Shown piece after piece: positions 16,213-24,213 of a stretch of 51,787 nt of DNA; positions within the stretch are counted from its first letter, which is position 1; every line of letters starts with the position of its first letter. This DNA is from Roseovarius sp. UBA6217. GTDB lineage: Bacteria > Pseudomonadota > Alphaproteobacteria > Rhodobacterales > Rhodobacteraceae. The notes beneath the pieces were generated by a model. The model was not told the DNA's origin. It saw only the letters and a list, made by a program, of their open reading frames with translations, and did no database searches. The stretch covers positions 1 through 51,787 of the forward strand of contig DISF01000087.1 in assembly GCA_002421985.1 (NCBI GenBank). Direction: 5' to 3'. Position numbers and translations under genes: made by a program.

Positions 16213-17022
16213 TTAGAAATTCGCCGTCACCCCCGGCAGGTTGAGCGCCTTGACCAGGTCGCGCAATTCCTGCCGCGCCGCGATGTTGGAGATGTTGAGC
16301 CCCTTCACCCCGATATCGCGCAAATCGAGCAGCGTCAGGCCGCGCGGGAACAGCTCGCGGAAGATCACCCGCTCGTTGAACCCCGGTGCCACGCGAAACC
16401 CGATCCGCTTGGCCAGCGCATCGAGAGCGCGGCCCATCTTTTCCTTGTTCACCATCGCCTGCGCGCCGACCCGGTTGCGCAGCACCACCCAGTCAATGGC
16501 CCGAAGTCCCGCCTGCGCGCGCAATTGCCGCGCATTCCAGACCATCTCGGAATAGACCGATGGGCCAAGCACCTTGAGCCCGTCGGTATCGGTATGCGCC
16601 AGCAGGTCGAAATCAATGAAGCTGTCGTTGAGCGGCGTCACCAGCGTGTCGGCGAGGCTATGCGCGACCTGGCTCAGGCGGGTATGCGAGCCGGGGCAGT
16701 CGATCACGATGAAATCGCTTTCGGGTTCGGCGGCGGCCATCGCGGCGGCAAGGCGGCGGTCATAGATGTTCTCGCCGGGCTTGAGATCGCCCTCGGCCAG
16801 GTCGGGCAGCGCGAGCAGCCTCGCACTTGGCAGGTCGAGCTGTTCTTGCGCGAGATACCGCGCCCGGTTCTCGATATAGCGGCCAAAGCTGCGCTGGCGC
16901 AGGTCGAGATCGAGCGCGCATGTGCGGTGCCCCATGCGCGCCAGCGCGGTTGCCAGATGCATTGAGACGGTCGATTTCCCTGCCCCGCCCTTTTCGTTGC
17001 CGACGACGATGATATGCGCCAT
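16213..17022 (-). CDS. mipZ: division-plane positioning ATPase MipZ
   Basis: A 269-aa ParA/MinD-superfamily ATPase. It opens with IIVVGNEKGGAGKSTVSMHL, the deviant Walker A box, followed by DLDLRQRSFGRY, IVIDCPG (Walker B), TPLNDSFIDFDLL and DWVVLRNR, all closely matching Caulobacter MipZ as I recall it. MipZ forms a gradient from the ParB-bound origins and keeps FtsZ away from the poles, replacing MinCD in many alphaproteobacteria. Full length, single gene, divergent from modE. Orthology is strong, though other ParA-like proteins share the core. Confidence 0.92.
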   Translation of the reverse strand: MAHIIVVGNEKGGAGKSTVSMHLATALARMGHRTCALDLDLRQRSFGRYIENRARYLAQEQLDLPSARLLALPDLAEGDLKPGENIYDRRLAAAMAAAEPESDFIVIDCPGSHTRLSQVAHSLADTLVTPLNDSFIDFDLLAHTDTDGLKVLGPSVYSEMVWNARQLRAQAGLRAIDWVVLRNRVGAQAMVNKEKMGRALDALAKRIGFRVAPGFNERVIFRELFPRGLTLLDLRDIGVKGLNISNIAARQELRDLVKALNLPGVTANF

Positions 17023-17129
17023 GCCTGACCCCCTTGCAGCGGCGGAATGCCGCCGACCCTAGCCTTTTCTTCTCCTTCAGGGAAGCGCGCCGCAGGGTCA
17101 AGCCGGATCGCGGATGCCCGAAGCGGTAT

Positions 17130-17200
17130 CCCCCCTTCGCGCGAAACAAGGGGGGGCAAGGGCGGTGTGTCACGGCCCCGGCCCGCTTGCAAACCGGGCC
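17130..17200 (+). repeat. two hairpins upstream of modE
   Basis: CCCCCCTT 17130-17137 pairs with AAGGGGGG 17148-17155 (8 bp, 10-nt loop), and GGCCCG 17180-17185 pairs with CGGGCC 17195-17200 (9-nt loop). Both lie in the 199-nt divergent gap between mipZ and modE, close to the modE start at 17222, so the modE leader would be highly structured. No known riboswitch was recognised. Confidence 0.4.
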
Positions 17201-17221
17201 GGGCGGGGCGATTGTCGCGGG

Positions 17222-17593
17222 ATGAAACCCGCACCCGACACCCCCCGCCTGCGTATCCGCATCGTCTTTGACGATGACGAGATGATCGGCCCCGGCAAGG
17301 CCGAACTTCTGGAGCGGATCGCGCGCTGCGGCTCGATCGCGGCGGCGGGGCGCGAGATGGGCATGAGCTACAAGCGCGCGTGGCAGTTGATCGGCACGCT
17401 CAACGCCATGTTCCGCGCGCCGCTGGTCGAGAGCACGCGCGGCGGCCCAGGTGGCGGCGGTGCGGTGCTGACCGATCTGGGGCAAGAGGTTCTGACGCTT
17501 TATCGCGCGTTCGAGGCCGAGGCGGCCCTTGGGGGTGCGGCGCGGCTCAAGGCAATGCAGGCGTTGCTACGGGATATTCCCGACGGAAAATAA
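17222..17593 (+). CDS. modE: ModE-type molybdate-responsive regulator, DNA-binding domain only
   Basis: A 123-aa winged helix-turn-helix protein resembling the N-terminal domain of ModE: PGKAELLERIARCGSIAAAGREMGMSYKRAWQLI is the typical ModE/LysR-like HTH, followed by LVESTRGGPGGGGAVLTDLG. The C-terminal molybdate-binding Mop/TOBE domains are absent, as in several alphaproteobacterial ModE-like proteins, so how it senses molybdate is open. It is followed within 61 nt by modA, and a perfect palindrome sits in that gap, suggesting autoregulated control of the transporter. Start at MKPAPDTP; a frame upstream of it was judged non-coding. Confidence 0.88.
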   Translation: MKPAPDTPRLRIRIVFDDDEMIGPGKAELLERIARCGSIAAAGREMGMSYKRAWQLIGTLNAMFRAPLVESTRGGPGGGGAVLTDLGQEVLTLYRAFEAEAALGGAARLKAMQALLRDIPDGK

Positions 17594-17647
17594 CGGTTGA
17601 CCGGCGGCTATCGCCGGTTGATATGTTTCGTGAACCATATCAACCGG
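17594..17647 (+). promoter_or_regulatory. modABC operator (ModE-type palindrome with extra half-site)
   Basis: CCGGTTGATATG 17614-17625 and CATATCAACCGG 17636-17647 form a perfect 12-bp inverted repeat with a 10-nt spacer, ending 7 nt before the modA start and overlapping its ribosome site. It resembles Mo boxes with an ATAT core. An additional direct copy of CGGTTGA lies at 17594-17600, exactly 21 bp upstream of the first arm. CCGGCG 17601-17606 with CGCCGG 17612-17617 forms a hairpin that overlaps the first arm. Confidence 0.75.
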
Positions 17648-17654
17648 GGACAAG

Positions 17655-18434
17655 ATGCTTTTCAATCGCCGATCCCTCCTTGCCGCCATTGCGGCCCTTG
17701 GCCTTGGTCCGGCGATGGCGCAAGACGATGCGCCGGTGATCGCCGCCGCCTCAAGCCTGCAATTCGCCCTGACCGAGGTTGCCGCGGCCTTCACGGTTGA
17801 GACAGGCCAAAAGCTGCGCCTGTCGTTTGGCTCAACAGGCAACATATCGCGCCAGATCCGCGAGGGGGCACCGTTCGAGATGTTTCTTGCCGCCGACGAC
17901 ACGACGACTGCGGCATTGCACGCCGAGGGCCTGACCCGCGACGCGGGCATGATCTATGCCGCCGGCAGGATCGTTCTGGTGGCACCCAACGGCTCTGCCC
18001 TTGATGTGGACCAGGGGCTTGACGGGGTGCGGGCGGTATTGGACCGCGGGCACCTGACCCGCTTTGCCATCGCCAACCCCGATCACGCGCCCTTTGGCAT
18101 CGCCGCGCGCGAGGCGCTGATGGCGCGCGGGCTGTGGGACGATCTGCAACCGGTGCTGGTGCTGGGTGAGAATGTCAGTCAGGCAGCAGCTTTTGCGCTG
18201 TCGGGCAATGCCGAGGGCGGGATCATCGCCTATTCGCTGGCGCTTGCGCCCGAGGTGGCCCCGCGCGGTCGCCATGCCCTGATCCCCGCCGACTGGCACG
18301 CGCCGTTGCGCCAACGCATGGTGCTGCTCAAGGATGCGGGCGCGGTGGCCGAGGCATTTTACACCTATATGACCCAACCGGCGGCGCGCGCGATCATGGA
18401 ACGCTACGGCTTTACCCTGCCCGAGGGCGAATAG
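17655..18434 (+). CDS. modA: molybdate ABC transporter substrate-binding protein
   Basis: A 259-aa periplasmic protein with a signal peptide (FNRRSLLAAIAALGLGPAMAQD). The ModA motifs IAAASSLQFALTEVAAAF, FGSTGNISRQIREGAPFEMF and NPDHAPFGIAAREAL are present; the two Ser of ASSL and STGN contribute to oxyanion binding in the family. It delivers molybdate to ModBC. First gene of modABC (3-nt gap to modB), with GGGGA upstream of the ATG in the operator. Confidence 0.93.
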   Translation: MLFNRRSLLAAIAALGLGPAMAQDDAPVIAAASSLQFALTEVAAAFTVETGQKLRLSFGSTGNISRQIREGAPFEMFLAADDTTTAALHAEGLTRDAGMIYAAGRIVLVAPNGSALDVDQGLDGVRAVLDRGHLTRFAIANPDHAPFGIAAREALMARGLWDDLQPVLVLGENVSQAAAFALSGNAEGGIIAYSLALAPEVAPRGRHALIPADWHAPLRQRMVLLKDAGAVAEAFYTYMTQPAARAIMERYGFTLPEGE

Positions 18435-18437
18435 CGC

Positions 18438-19106
18438 ATGGACTGGACTGCGCTTTGGCTGTCGCTGCGGCTGGCGGGATGGACGGTGGCGATCCTGCTG
18501 CCTGTCGCCGTGCTGGCGGGGCGGTTTCTTGCCTGTCGGCAGTTCCGCGCCAAGGGTCTGGTCGAGGCGCTGGTGATGCTGCCGCTGGTCTTGCCGCCCA
18601 CGGTCTTCGGCTTCTACCTGCTGGTGGCGTTCGGGCGCAATTCCCCGGTGGGCGATCTGTGGCAGGGCCTCTTTGGCCACCAGCTTGTGTTCACCTTTGA
18701 AGGGCTGGTTCTGGCCAGCGTGATCTTCAACCTGCCCTTCGCGATCCAGCCCGCACAACGCGGGTTCGAGGCGGTGCCGGTCGAGGTGCGAGAGGCCGCA
18801 GCCTGTTGCGGGATGTCGCCGCTGACCGCCTTGCGCAAGGTCGAATTGCCGCTCGCGTGGCCGGGCGTGATGACGGCGATGGTGCTGACCTTCGCGCATA
18901 CATTGGGCGAGTTCGGTATTGTGCTGATGGTTGGCGGCTCGATCCCCGGCGAGACGAAAACCATTGCGATTTCGATCTATGACCGGGTGCAGGCGTTTGA
19001 CGATCAGGGCGCGGCCACCATGTCGGCCGTTCTGGTGGCGATCTCGCTGTTCACCATCGCGCTGACCTATTGGCTCTCGGCGCGCATGGGGCGGAGGTTG
19101 TCCTGA
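18438..19106 (+). CDS. modB: molybdate ABC transporter permease
   Basis: A 222-aa inner-membrane permease with about five or six helices. It carries the LPLVLPPTVFGFYLL segment typical of ModB and the EAA loop (EAAACCGMSPLTALRKVELPLAWPG) that docks on ModC, followed by ALTFAHTLGEFGIVLMVGG-like sequence. Its TGA shares a base with the modC ATG, so translation is coupled. Confidence 0.94.
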   Translation: MDWTALWLSLRLAGWTVAILLPVAVLAGRFLACRQFRAKGLVEALVMLPLVLPPTVFGFYLLVAFGRNSPVGDLWQGLFGHQLVFTFEGLVLASVIFNLPFAIQPAQRGFEAVPVEVREAAACCGMSPLTALRKVELPLAWPGVMTAMVLTFAHTLGEFGIVLMVGGSIPGETKTIAISIYDRVQAFDDQGAATMSAVLVAISLFTIALTYWLSARMGRRLS

Positions 19107-20200
19107 TGGCGCTTGAGGTCATGGCGCGCGCCGCATCACCCATCCCGCTCGATATCGCGTTCCGGGTGGAGCCGGGGACACTCTTGGCGCTGGTCGGTCA
19201 TTCCGGTTCAGGCAAGACCACGCTGTTGCGAACCATTGCCGGGCTGTGGCGACCAGACCATGCGCGGGTGGCGGTCAATGGCACCACATGGCTTGATACC
19301 GCCGCGCGCGTCGATCTTCCGACGCATCGCCGTGCGGTTGGGGTGGTGTTCCAGAATTACGCGCTCTTCCCGCATATGACGGCGGCGCAAAACGTGATGG
19401 CGGCCATGCAGCGGCCCGACCGGGCCGAGGCAGAACGCATCCTCGATCTGGTCAACCTGCTCGGTCTGTCGGGCCGCAAGCCCGCGCAGCTTTCCGGCGG
19501 GCAACAACAGCGGGTGGCGGTGGCGCGTGCCTTGGCGCGCAGGCCGCAGGCGCTCTTGCTGGATGAGCCATTCTCGGCGGTGGACCGCGCCACGCGCGAA
19601 ACCCTCTATGCCGAGATCATCGGGTTGCGCGCGTCGCTTGCCATGCCGGTGGTTCTGGTGACGCACGACATGAACGAGGCGCAGCTTCTGGCCGATAGCA
19701 TGGTGGTGATCGACAAGGGCCATACCGTGCGCGAGGGCACAACGGCGCAAGTTATGGCCGACCCGGACGCCCTTCGCGCCATGGGCATCCGCGAGGTGGC
19801 AGCGATGCTGCCCGCCGTGGTGGTGGAGCATTTATCCGACGGGCTGACGCGGCTGGATGCGCCGGGCGGGCCGCTGTTTCTGCCCGGTATCACGGCGGCC
19901 CCCGGCGCATCGGTGCGGGTGCGGATCATGGCGCATGAGGTGATCGTGTCGCGCGCGCGCCCCGAGGGGCTTTCGGCGCAGAACATCCTCAAGGGCACGG
20001 TCACGCGGATCGTGTCGGGCAAGGGCCCGGCGGTCACCGTCCATGTTGCCATCGGCGCGCATGAAATCCTTGCCCGCATCACACGGCGCGCCGCCGGTCA
20101 GATGGGGTTGCAGCCCGGCGAGACCGTCCATGCAATCGTGAAATCCATGTCGGTCGCCCGCGATCACGTCGCGCGCACCATTGACGGAGCGCGCGCATGA
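19106..20200 (+). CDS. modC: molybdate ABC transporter ATP-binding protein
   Basis: A 364-aa ATPase energising molybdate uptake. Walker A GHSGSGKTT, signature LSGGQQQRVAVARAL and Walker B LLLDEPFSAVD are intact. From about residue 290 a Mop/TOBE domain (SAQNILKGTVTRIVSGKGPAVTVHVAIG) can bind molybdate and give feedback inhibition. The start MALEV overlaps the modB stop; an ATG 12 codons earlier lies within modB. Transcription ends at the hairpin at 20225. Confidence 0.94.
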   Translation: MALEVMARAASPIPLDIAFRVEPGTLLALVGHSGSGKTTLLRTIAGLWRPDHARVAVNGTTWLDTAARVDLPTHRRAVGVVFQNYALFPHMTAAQNVMAAMQRPDRAEAERILDLVNLLGLSGRKPAQLSGGQQQRVAVARALARRPQALLLDEPFSAVDRATRETLYAEIIGLRASLAMPVVLVTHDMNEAQLLADSMVVIDKGHTVREGTTAQVMADPDALRAMGIREVAAMLPAVVVEHLSDGLTRLDAPGGPLFLPGITAAPGASVRVRIMAHEVIVSRARPEGLSAQNILKGTVTRIVSGKGPAVTVHVAIGAHEILARITRRAAGQMGLQPGETVHAIVKSMSVARDHVARTIDGARA

Positions 20201-20224
20201 GCTGCCCGCCCCCTGACAAACGCG

Positions 20225-20252
20225 AAAACGCCGCCCCGAGGGACGGCGTTTT
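20225..20252. terminator. bidirectional terminator between modC and rpmE
   Basis: AAAACGCCG 20225-20233 and CGGCGTTTT 20244-20252 form a perfect 9-bp stem; the inner CCC/GGG extends it across a small loop. The T-run on each side gives a U-rich end to transcripts from both directions, so it can serve both modC and rpmE. Confidence 0.88.
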
Positions 20253-20275
20253 GCGGGTTCGTTCTATGTCGGTGC

Positions 20276-20497
20276 TCAGAAACCGAGGCCGGCATATTTG
20301 TTCTTGAACTTCGAGACGCGGCCACCGGCATCGGTCAGGCGGGTGCCGCCGCCGGTCCAGGCGGGGTGCACCGACGGGTCGATGTCGAGCGAGAGCGTAT
20401 CGCCCTCGGACCCGTAGGTAGAGCGCATCTGCACGATGGTGCCATCGGTCAGCTTGACGTTGATGACATGGTAATCGGGATGGATGTCTTTTTTCAT
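20276..20497 (-). CDS. rpmE: 50S ribosomal protein L31
   Basis: A 73-aa large-subunit protein beginning MKKDIHPDYHVI, with RSTYGSEG and HPAWTGG and the C-terminal GGRVSKFKNKY. It has no cysteines, so it is a zinc-independent form lacking the CxxC motifs of E. coli L31. It follows rplS by 11 nt and is probably the last gene of the operon, ending at the 20225 terminator. Other frames across this interval are longer but non-coding. Confidence 0.95.
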   Translation of the reverse strand: MKKDIHPDYHVINVKLTDGTIVQMRSTYGSEGDTLSLDIDPSVHPAWTGGGTRLTDAGGRVSKFKNKYAGLGF

Positions 20498-20508
20498 CAG
20501 GCCAGTCC

Positions 20509-20892
20509 TTACGCCGATTTGCCCTTGAGGGGCTTGTAGTGGGTATCTTCGACGATCCGGGCGGATTTGCCCCGGCGCGCGCGCAGATAGTAGAGCTTGG
20601 CGCGGCGCACGCGGCCCCGGCGCACAACCTCGATACTGTCGATATTGGTCGAGTAGAGCGGGAACACGCGTTCCACCCCCTCGCCAAAGGAAATCTTGCG
20701 GACGGTGAACGATCCGGCGATGCCGCGGCCGTTCTTGCGGCTGATGCACACGCCTTCGAAATTCTGCACGCGGATTCGCGTGCCTTCGGTCACCTTGTAG
20801 CCGACGCGGATCGTGTCGCCAGCCTTGAAATCGGGAATTTCCTTCCCGAGCGAGGCGATCTGTTCCGCCTCCAGTTGCGCGATAATATTCAT
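20509..20892 (-). CDS. rplS: 50S ribosomal protein L19
   Basis: A 127-aa protein at the 30S-50S interface, recognised by FKAGDTIRVGYKVTEGTRIRVQ, FEGVCISRKNGRGIAGSFTVRKIS and GVERVFPLYSTNIDSIEVVRRG. It lies 262 nt after cobO on the minus strand. TGCGG 20915-20919 with CCGCA 20926-20930 could form a small leader stem near its start. A separate promoter in the gap is possible; nothing else was recognised there. Confidence 0.96.
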   Translation of the reverse strand: MNIIAQLEAEQIASLGKEIPDFKAGDTIRVGYKVTEGTRIRVQNFEGVCISRKNGRGIAGSFTVRKISFGEGVERVFPLYSTNIDSIEVVRRGRVRRAKLYYLRARRGKSARIVEDTHYKPLKGKSA

Positions 20893-21154
20893 CGCTTACG
20901 TCTCCTGATCTGCCTGCGGTTTGTTCCGCAAGGATTGCGCGCGTCCTCAGAGCTCTTGGTCTTCTTCCGGGTCCGCAGATGCGCCCGCCAGAGATTCAGG
21001 CCGTCCTGTTATCGTGTCACGTTGTCTTCCGGGGCTGTCGCATATGGCCGAAGAAAGCACCGACAGGATACCGACAGAAACGACCGGACACCGCCAAGGC
21101 GATTCCGGCCTCGTGGGGTATAGGCGGGAACGGTGTAACGATCAAGCCTCGGTG

Positions 21155-21766
21155 TCAGAATTCAACGCCTGCCTGAGCCTTGATGTTCTGCTCGCGGAAC
21201 GGGTGCTTTATTTCCTTCATCTCGCTGACCAGATCGGCGATCTCGATCAGTTCCGGCCTGGCGCTGCGCCCGGTCAGAACGACATGGGTCATCGGCGGCT
21301 TTTCCTCGGCGAGAAAGCGCACCACCTCGTTGATATCGAGATAGTCATAGCGCAGCGCGATGTTGATTTCATCAAGCAAGACCATGCGGTTGGCCTCGTC
21401 TCGGATGAGCGTCTTGGCCATCTCCCACGCCGCCTGCGCCATTTCGGTGTCGCGCTCGCGGTCCTGCGTGTCCCAGGTGAACCCCTCGCCCATGACGTGA
21501 AACTTGCAAATGTCGGCGAACCGCTCCTTGAGCACGGCGCGCTCGCCGCTTGGCATCGAACCCTTGATGAACTGCACCACCGCGCATGGCATCGCGTTGC
21601 CGATGCACCTCAGAATCATGCCGAAGCCAGAGCTGCTCTTGCCCTTGCCATTGCCGGTATGGACGATGATGAGCCCCTTTTCGCCGGTCTTGGTGGCCAT
21701 CATCCTGTCGCGCGCGGCCTTGATCCGCTTCATCTTTTCGGTATGGGCTTGCGGGTCGGTGGTCAT
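21155..21766 (-). CDS. cobO: cob(I)yrinic acid a,c-diamide adenosyltransferase
   Basis: A 203-aa CobO/BtuR-type enzyme that adenosylates corrinoids with ATP in cobalamin synthesis and salvage. It has the P-loop-like VHTGNGKGKSSSGFGM near 35-50, the GEGFTWDTQD motif, MVLLDEINIALRY, and HVVLTGR. It sits between trmD and rplS, interrupting the usual ribosomal order, with a 65-nt gap that contains an imperfect stem (CTTGGCCGG 21800-21808 with CCGGCAAG 21817-21824). AGGAG precedes the ATG. No cobalamin riboswitch was recognised upstream. Confidence 0.93.
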   Translation of the reverse strand: MTTDPQAHTEKMKRIKAARDRMMATKTGEKGLIIVHTGNGKGKSSSGFGMILRCIGNAMPCAVVQFIKGSMPSGERAVLKERFADICKFHVMGEGFTWDTQDRERDTEMAQAAWEMAKTLIRDEANRMVLLDEINIALRYDYLDINEVVRFLAEEKPPMTHVVLTGRSARPELIEIADLVSEMKEIKHPFREQNIKAQAGVEF

Positions 21767-21831
21767 CGGCGGCTCCTGCGTTGTGCTTGTGTGTCAAGGC
21801 TTGGCCGGGTCTCCGTCCGGCAAGGCATCAT

Positions 21832-22620
21832 TCACCCGATATCGCGCGCGCGCCACAGGTCGGGGCGGCGTTCGGCGGTGAGCCGCTCAGACATGGCGCG
21901 CCGCCACGCGGCGACCTTGGCATGATCGCCCGAGGTCAGCACCTCGGGGATCGGGCGGCCCTGCCATTCGGCGGGGCGGGTATAGTGGGGATGTTCCAGC
22001 AAGCCATTGGAATGGCTTTCTTCCTCGGTCGAGTCTGCGTTGCCCAGCACACCGGGGATAAGCCGCACAGTGGCGTCGATAACTGCCTGCGCGGCGATCT
22101 CGCCGCCGGTCATGACGAAATCGCCAAGCGAGATTTCCTCGATGCCGTAATGCTCGATCACCCGCTCATCCAGCCCCTCGAATCGCCCGCAGATCAGGGT
22201 GACGCCGGGGCCAGTGGCAAGCGCGCGCGCGCGCGCTTGCGTGAAAGGCGCGCCGCGCGGGCTCAGATAGATCAGCGGCCAATCGGCGGGCGCGCCTGTC
22301 ATTGCTGCGTCGATGGCGCGCCCCATCACATCGGCGCGCAACACCATGCCCGCGCCGCCACCGGCGGGGGTGTCATCCACATTGCGGTGCTTGCCTTCGC
22401 CAAACTCGCGCAGGTCGATTGCGTCGAGCGACCAAAGCCCCTCGCGCAGGGCGCGCCCGGTCAGGCTCTCTCCGAGGATGCCGGGAAAAGCCTGTGGCAA
22501 CAGGGTGATGACCCGCGCGGTCCAGCTACCTGCGAGCACCGGGGCGGGGGTCATCAGGTCGCGGGGCGTCAGCGAGGGGCGGATGCTCTTGCGGCCGTGA
22601 GATTTGGGGGCGTCGGTCAT
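21832..22620 (-). CDS. trmD: tRNA (guanine-N1-)-methyltransferase
   Basis: A 262-aa SPOUT-class enzyme that makes m1G37 in tRNAs to prevent frameshifting. ARVITLLPQAFPG, FGEGKHRNVDDTPAGGGAGMVLR, LICGRFEGLDERV and ISLGDFVMTGGE (trefoil-knot SAM loop) are all present. It has an N-terminal extension of about 30 residues before the family core. It starts 5 nt after rimM. Confidence 0.96.
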   Translation of the reverse strand: MTDAPKSHGRKSIRPSLTPRDLMTPAPVLAGSWTARVITLLPQAFPGILGESLTGRALREGLWSLDAIDLREFGEGKHRNVDDTPAGGGAGMVLRADVMGRAIDAAMTGAPADWPLIYLSPRGAPFTQARARALATGPGVTLICGRFEGLDERVIEHYGIEEISLGDFVMTGGEIAAQAVIDATVRLIPGVLGNADSTEEESHSNGLLEHPHYTRPAEWQGRPIPEVLTSGDHAKVAAWRRAMSERLTAERRPDLWRARDIG

Positions 22621-22625
22621 GGCGC

Positions 22626-23129
22626 TCAGAAAATTCCCTCGGGTGGGTCGGCAACAAGACGCCCCGAGGCAAGATCGACCGTCGGCACCGCCTCGCGGGT
22701 GAACGGCAAAAGCACGGTGCGGCTTTCGCCCGGCAGCTCTATCTCCAACAGGTCCGAGGCCCCGTGGTTGAGCACCGCGCGCACGCGGCCAAGCAGGGCA
22801 CCGCCGCTGTCATGGACGCAAAGCCCAATCAGATCAGCATGATAGAATTCATCCTCGGGCAGGTCTGGCAGGCGGTCGCGCGGCACGTATAGCCGTGTGC
22901 CGCGCAGGGCGTCGGCCTCATCCTTCGTCGCGATGCCCGACAGGCGCGCGGTGAGCGCGCCCGATGTCTGCCCGGTCAGGGTGACCTCGAATTCGCGCGC
23001 GCGATCCTCGGTGCAAAGCGGCCCATAGGCGGCGATGTCCTCGGGGTTTGCGGTAAAGCTCTTGAGCCGCAGCTCGCCCTTGACGCCGAACGCCCCGGCG
23101 ATGGCCCCAACACAGACCGTGTCCCTCAT
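22626..23129 (-). CDS. rimM: 16S rRNA processing protein RimM
   Basis: A 167-aa 30S maturation factor that binds S19. The N-terminal VCVGAIAGAFGVKGELRLKSFT and the C-terminal PRC-barrel (YHADLIGLCVHDSGGALLGRV, LLPFTREAVPTVDL) are clear. The start MRDTVCVG has AAGGA upstream; the frame extends 27 codons further but that overlaps the end of bluB and lacks a ribosome site. Confidence 0.95.
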   Translation of the reverse strand: MRDTVCVGAIAGAFGVKGELRLKSFTANPEDIAAYGPLCTEDRAREFEVTLTGQTSGALTARLSGIATKDEADALRGTRLYVPRDRLPDLPEDEFYHADLIGLCVHDSGGALLGRVRAVLNHGASDLLEIELPGESRTVLLPFTREAVPTVDLASGRLVADPPEGIF

Positions 23130-23154
23130 CTCGTGGTCCTTTCGCGGCAAATCA

Positions 23155-23784
23155 TCAGCGGGTCTCCACCGGCACATCCTGACGGCGGCGCTCCCATCCG
23201 GCAAGTTCAAGCTCGGGGGTGTCGCTCTCGGTCACGGGCCAGCCGATGCAGAGATAGGCCACAAGTGACCAATCTTTGGCAATATCAAGATCCTGGCAAA
23301 GGCGCGCGGGATCGAGGATCGACACCCAGCCAAGGCCAAGGCCGCGCGCGCGCGCCGCAAGCCAGAATTGCGCGATCGCCCCCACCACCGAATAGCGGCG
23401 CGTCTCGGGCATGGTCTGCGCGCCAAGGCCCGCGCCTTTTGCCGTCGCCTCGTCGCAGAACACCGCGAGTTGAACCGGGGCTTCGCGCATCCCGGATAGC
23501 TTCAAGACACTGTAAAGGCGTGCCTTTTCGCCATCGTAGCCATCGAGCGCGCGGGCGTTGGCGGCGGTGAAATTGGCGAGTGCAGCGGCGCGGGCGGGGG
23601 CACTCTGCACCCGGACCACGCGCCACGGCTCGCTCAGCCCCACCGAGGGGGCAAACGAAAACGTGGCGAGGCAATCGCGCAATATCGCCTCGTCCACGGG
23701 ATCGGTGCGAAAGCGGCGCACGTCGCGCCGCCGTTGCATCAGGCGCAGGAGGTCAGCCTGGAAGTCTGTCGAAAACTCTGACAT
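23155..23784 (-). CDS. bluB: 5,6-dimethylbenzimidazole synthase
   Basis: A 209-aa flavin enzyme of the nitroreductase fold that fragments FMNH2 to make the lower ligand of vitamin B12. MQRRRDVRRFRTDPVDE, FAPSVGLSEPWRVVRV and the AIAQFWLAARARGLGLGWVSI segment match BluB as described from Rhodobacter and Sinorhizobium. It lies between rpsP (18-nt gap) and rimM (25-nt gap) in the same orientation, so it should be co-transcribed with translation genes. Confidence 0.9.
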   Translation of the reverse strand: MSEFSTDFQADLLRLMQRRRDVRRFRTDPVDEAILRDCLATFSFAPSVGLSEPWRVVRVQSAPARAAALANFTAANARALDGYDGEKARLYSVLKLSGMREAPVQLAVFCDEATAKGAGLGAQTMPETRRYSVVGAIAQFWLAARARGLGLGWVSILDPARLCQDLDIAKDWSLVAYLCIGWPVTESDTPELELAGWERRRQDVPVETR

Positions 23785-23802
23785 TCCAGTGCCTTGCCTG
23801 CC

Positions 23803-24165
23803 TTATTCGTCTGCCGGGGCCTCTGCGGCGGCGGCCTTCTCGGCCTTCTTGGCGGCGCGTTCCTGGGCCTTCTTGCCCGGCTCGGCTTTTTTGAGGTTGG
23901 CGCGCTCTTTCTTGGGAAGGACGCCTGCGGCCTCAAGCATCCGGGCAATGCGGTCGGTGGGTTGCGCGCCCTGCGACAGCCAGTGCTGGATGCGCTCGAT
24001 ATCCATCTTGACGCGATCCTCGCTGTCCTTGGGCAGGAGCGGGTTGTAGGTGCCCAGCTTCTCGATGAAGCGGCCATCGCGCGGCATCCGGCTATCGGCC
24101 GCGACGATGCGGTAGAAGGGGCGTTTCTTGCTGCCACCACGGGCAAGGCGGATTTTCATGGCCAT
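23803..24165 (-). CDS. rpsP: 30S ribosomal protein S16
   Basis: A 120-aa small-subunit protein: MKIRLARGGSKKRPFYRIV, ADSRMPRDGRFIEKLGTYNP and DRVKMDIERIQHWLSQGAQPT. The C-terminal tail of about 35 residues is rich in Ala, Lys and Glu, longer than in E. coli but common in alphaproteobacteria. AAAGGAG lies 8 nt before the ATG; MK two codons later is an alternative start. Confidence 0.96.
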   Translation of the reverse strand: MAMKIRLARGGSKKRPFYRIVAADSRMPRDGRFIEKLGTYNPLLPKDSEDRVKMDIERIQHWLSQGAQPTDRIARMLEAAGVLPKKERANLKKAEPGKKAQERAAKKAEKAAAAEAPADE

Positions 24166-24197
24166 TTGAGTGTCTCCTTTGAATGGCGGGGGTTTGG

Positions 24198-24211
24198 CGG
24201 GGAAATCCCCG
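24198..24211 (-). terminator. small hairpin between chorismate mutase and rpsP
   Basis: CGGGG 24198-24202 and CCCCG 24207-24211 form a 5-bp stem with an AAAT loop directly after the chorismate mutase stop. Strength is modest, so read-through into rpsP is likely. Confidence 0.35.
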
Positions 24212-24213
24212 TC

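Noticed and set aside
17023..17654. Molybdenum cofactor riboswitch near modE or modA
   Set aside because: Hairpins exist but do not show the known Moco motif that I recall, and the DNA palindrome explains the modA control region better.
21767..21831. Cobalamin riboswitch before cobO
   Set aside because: Only 65 nt are available and the conserved B12 box was not seen; the same holds for the 18 nt before bluB.
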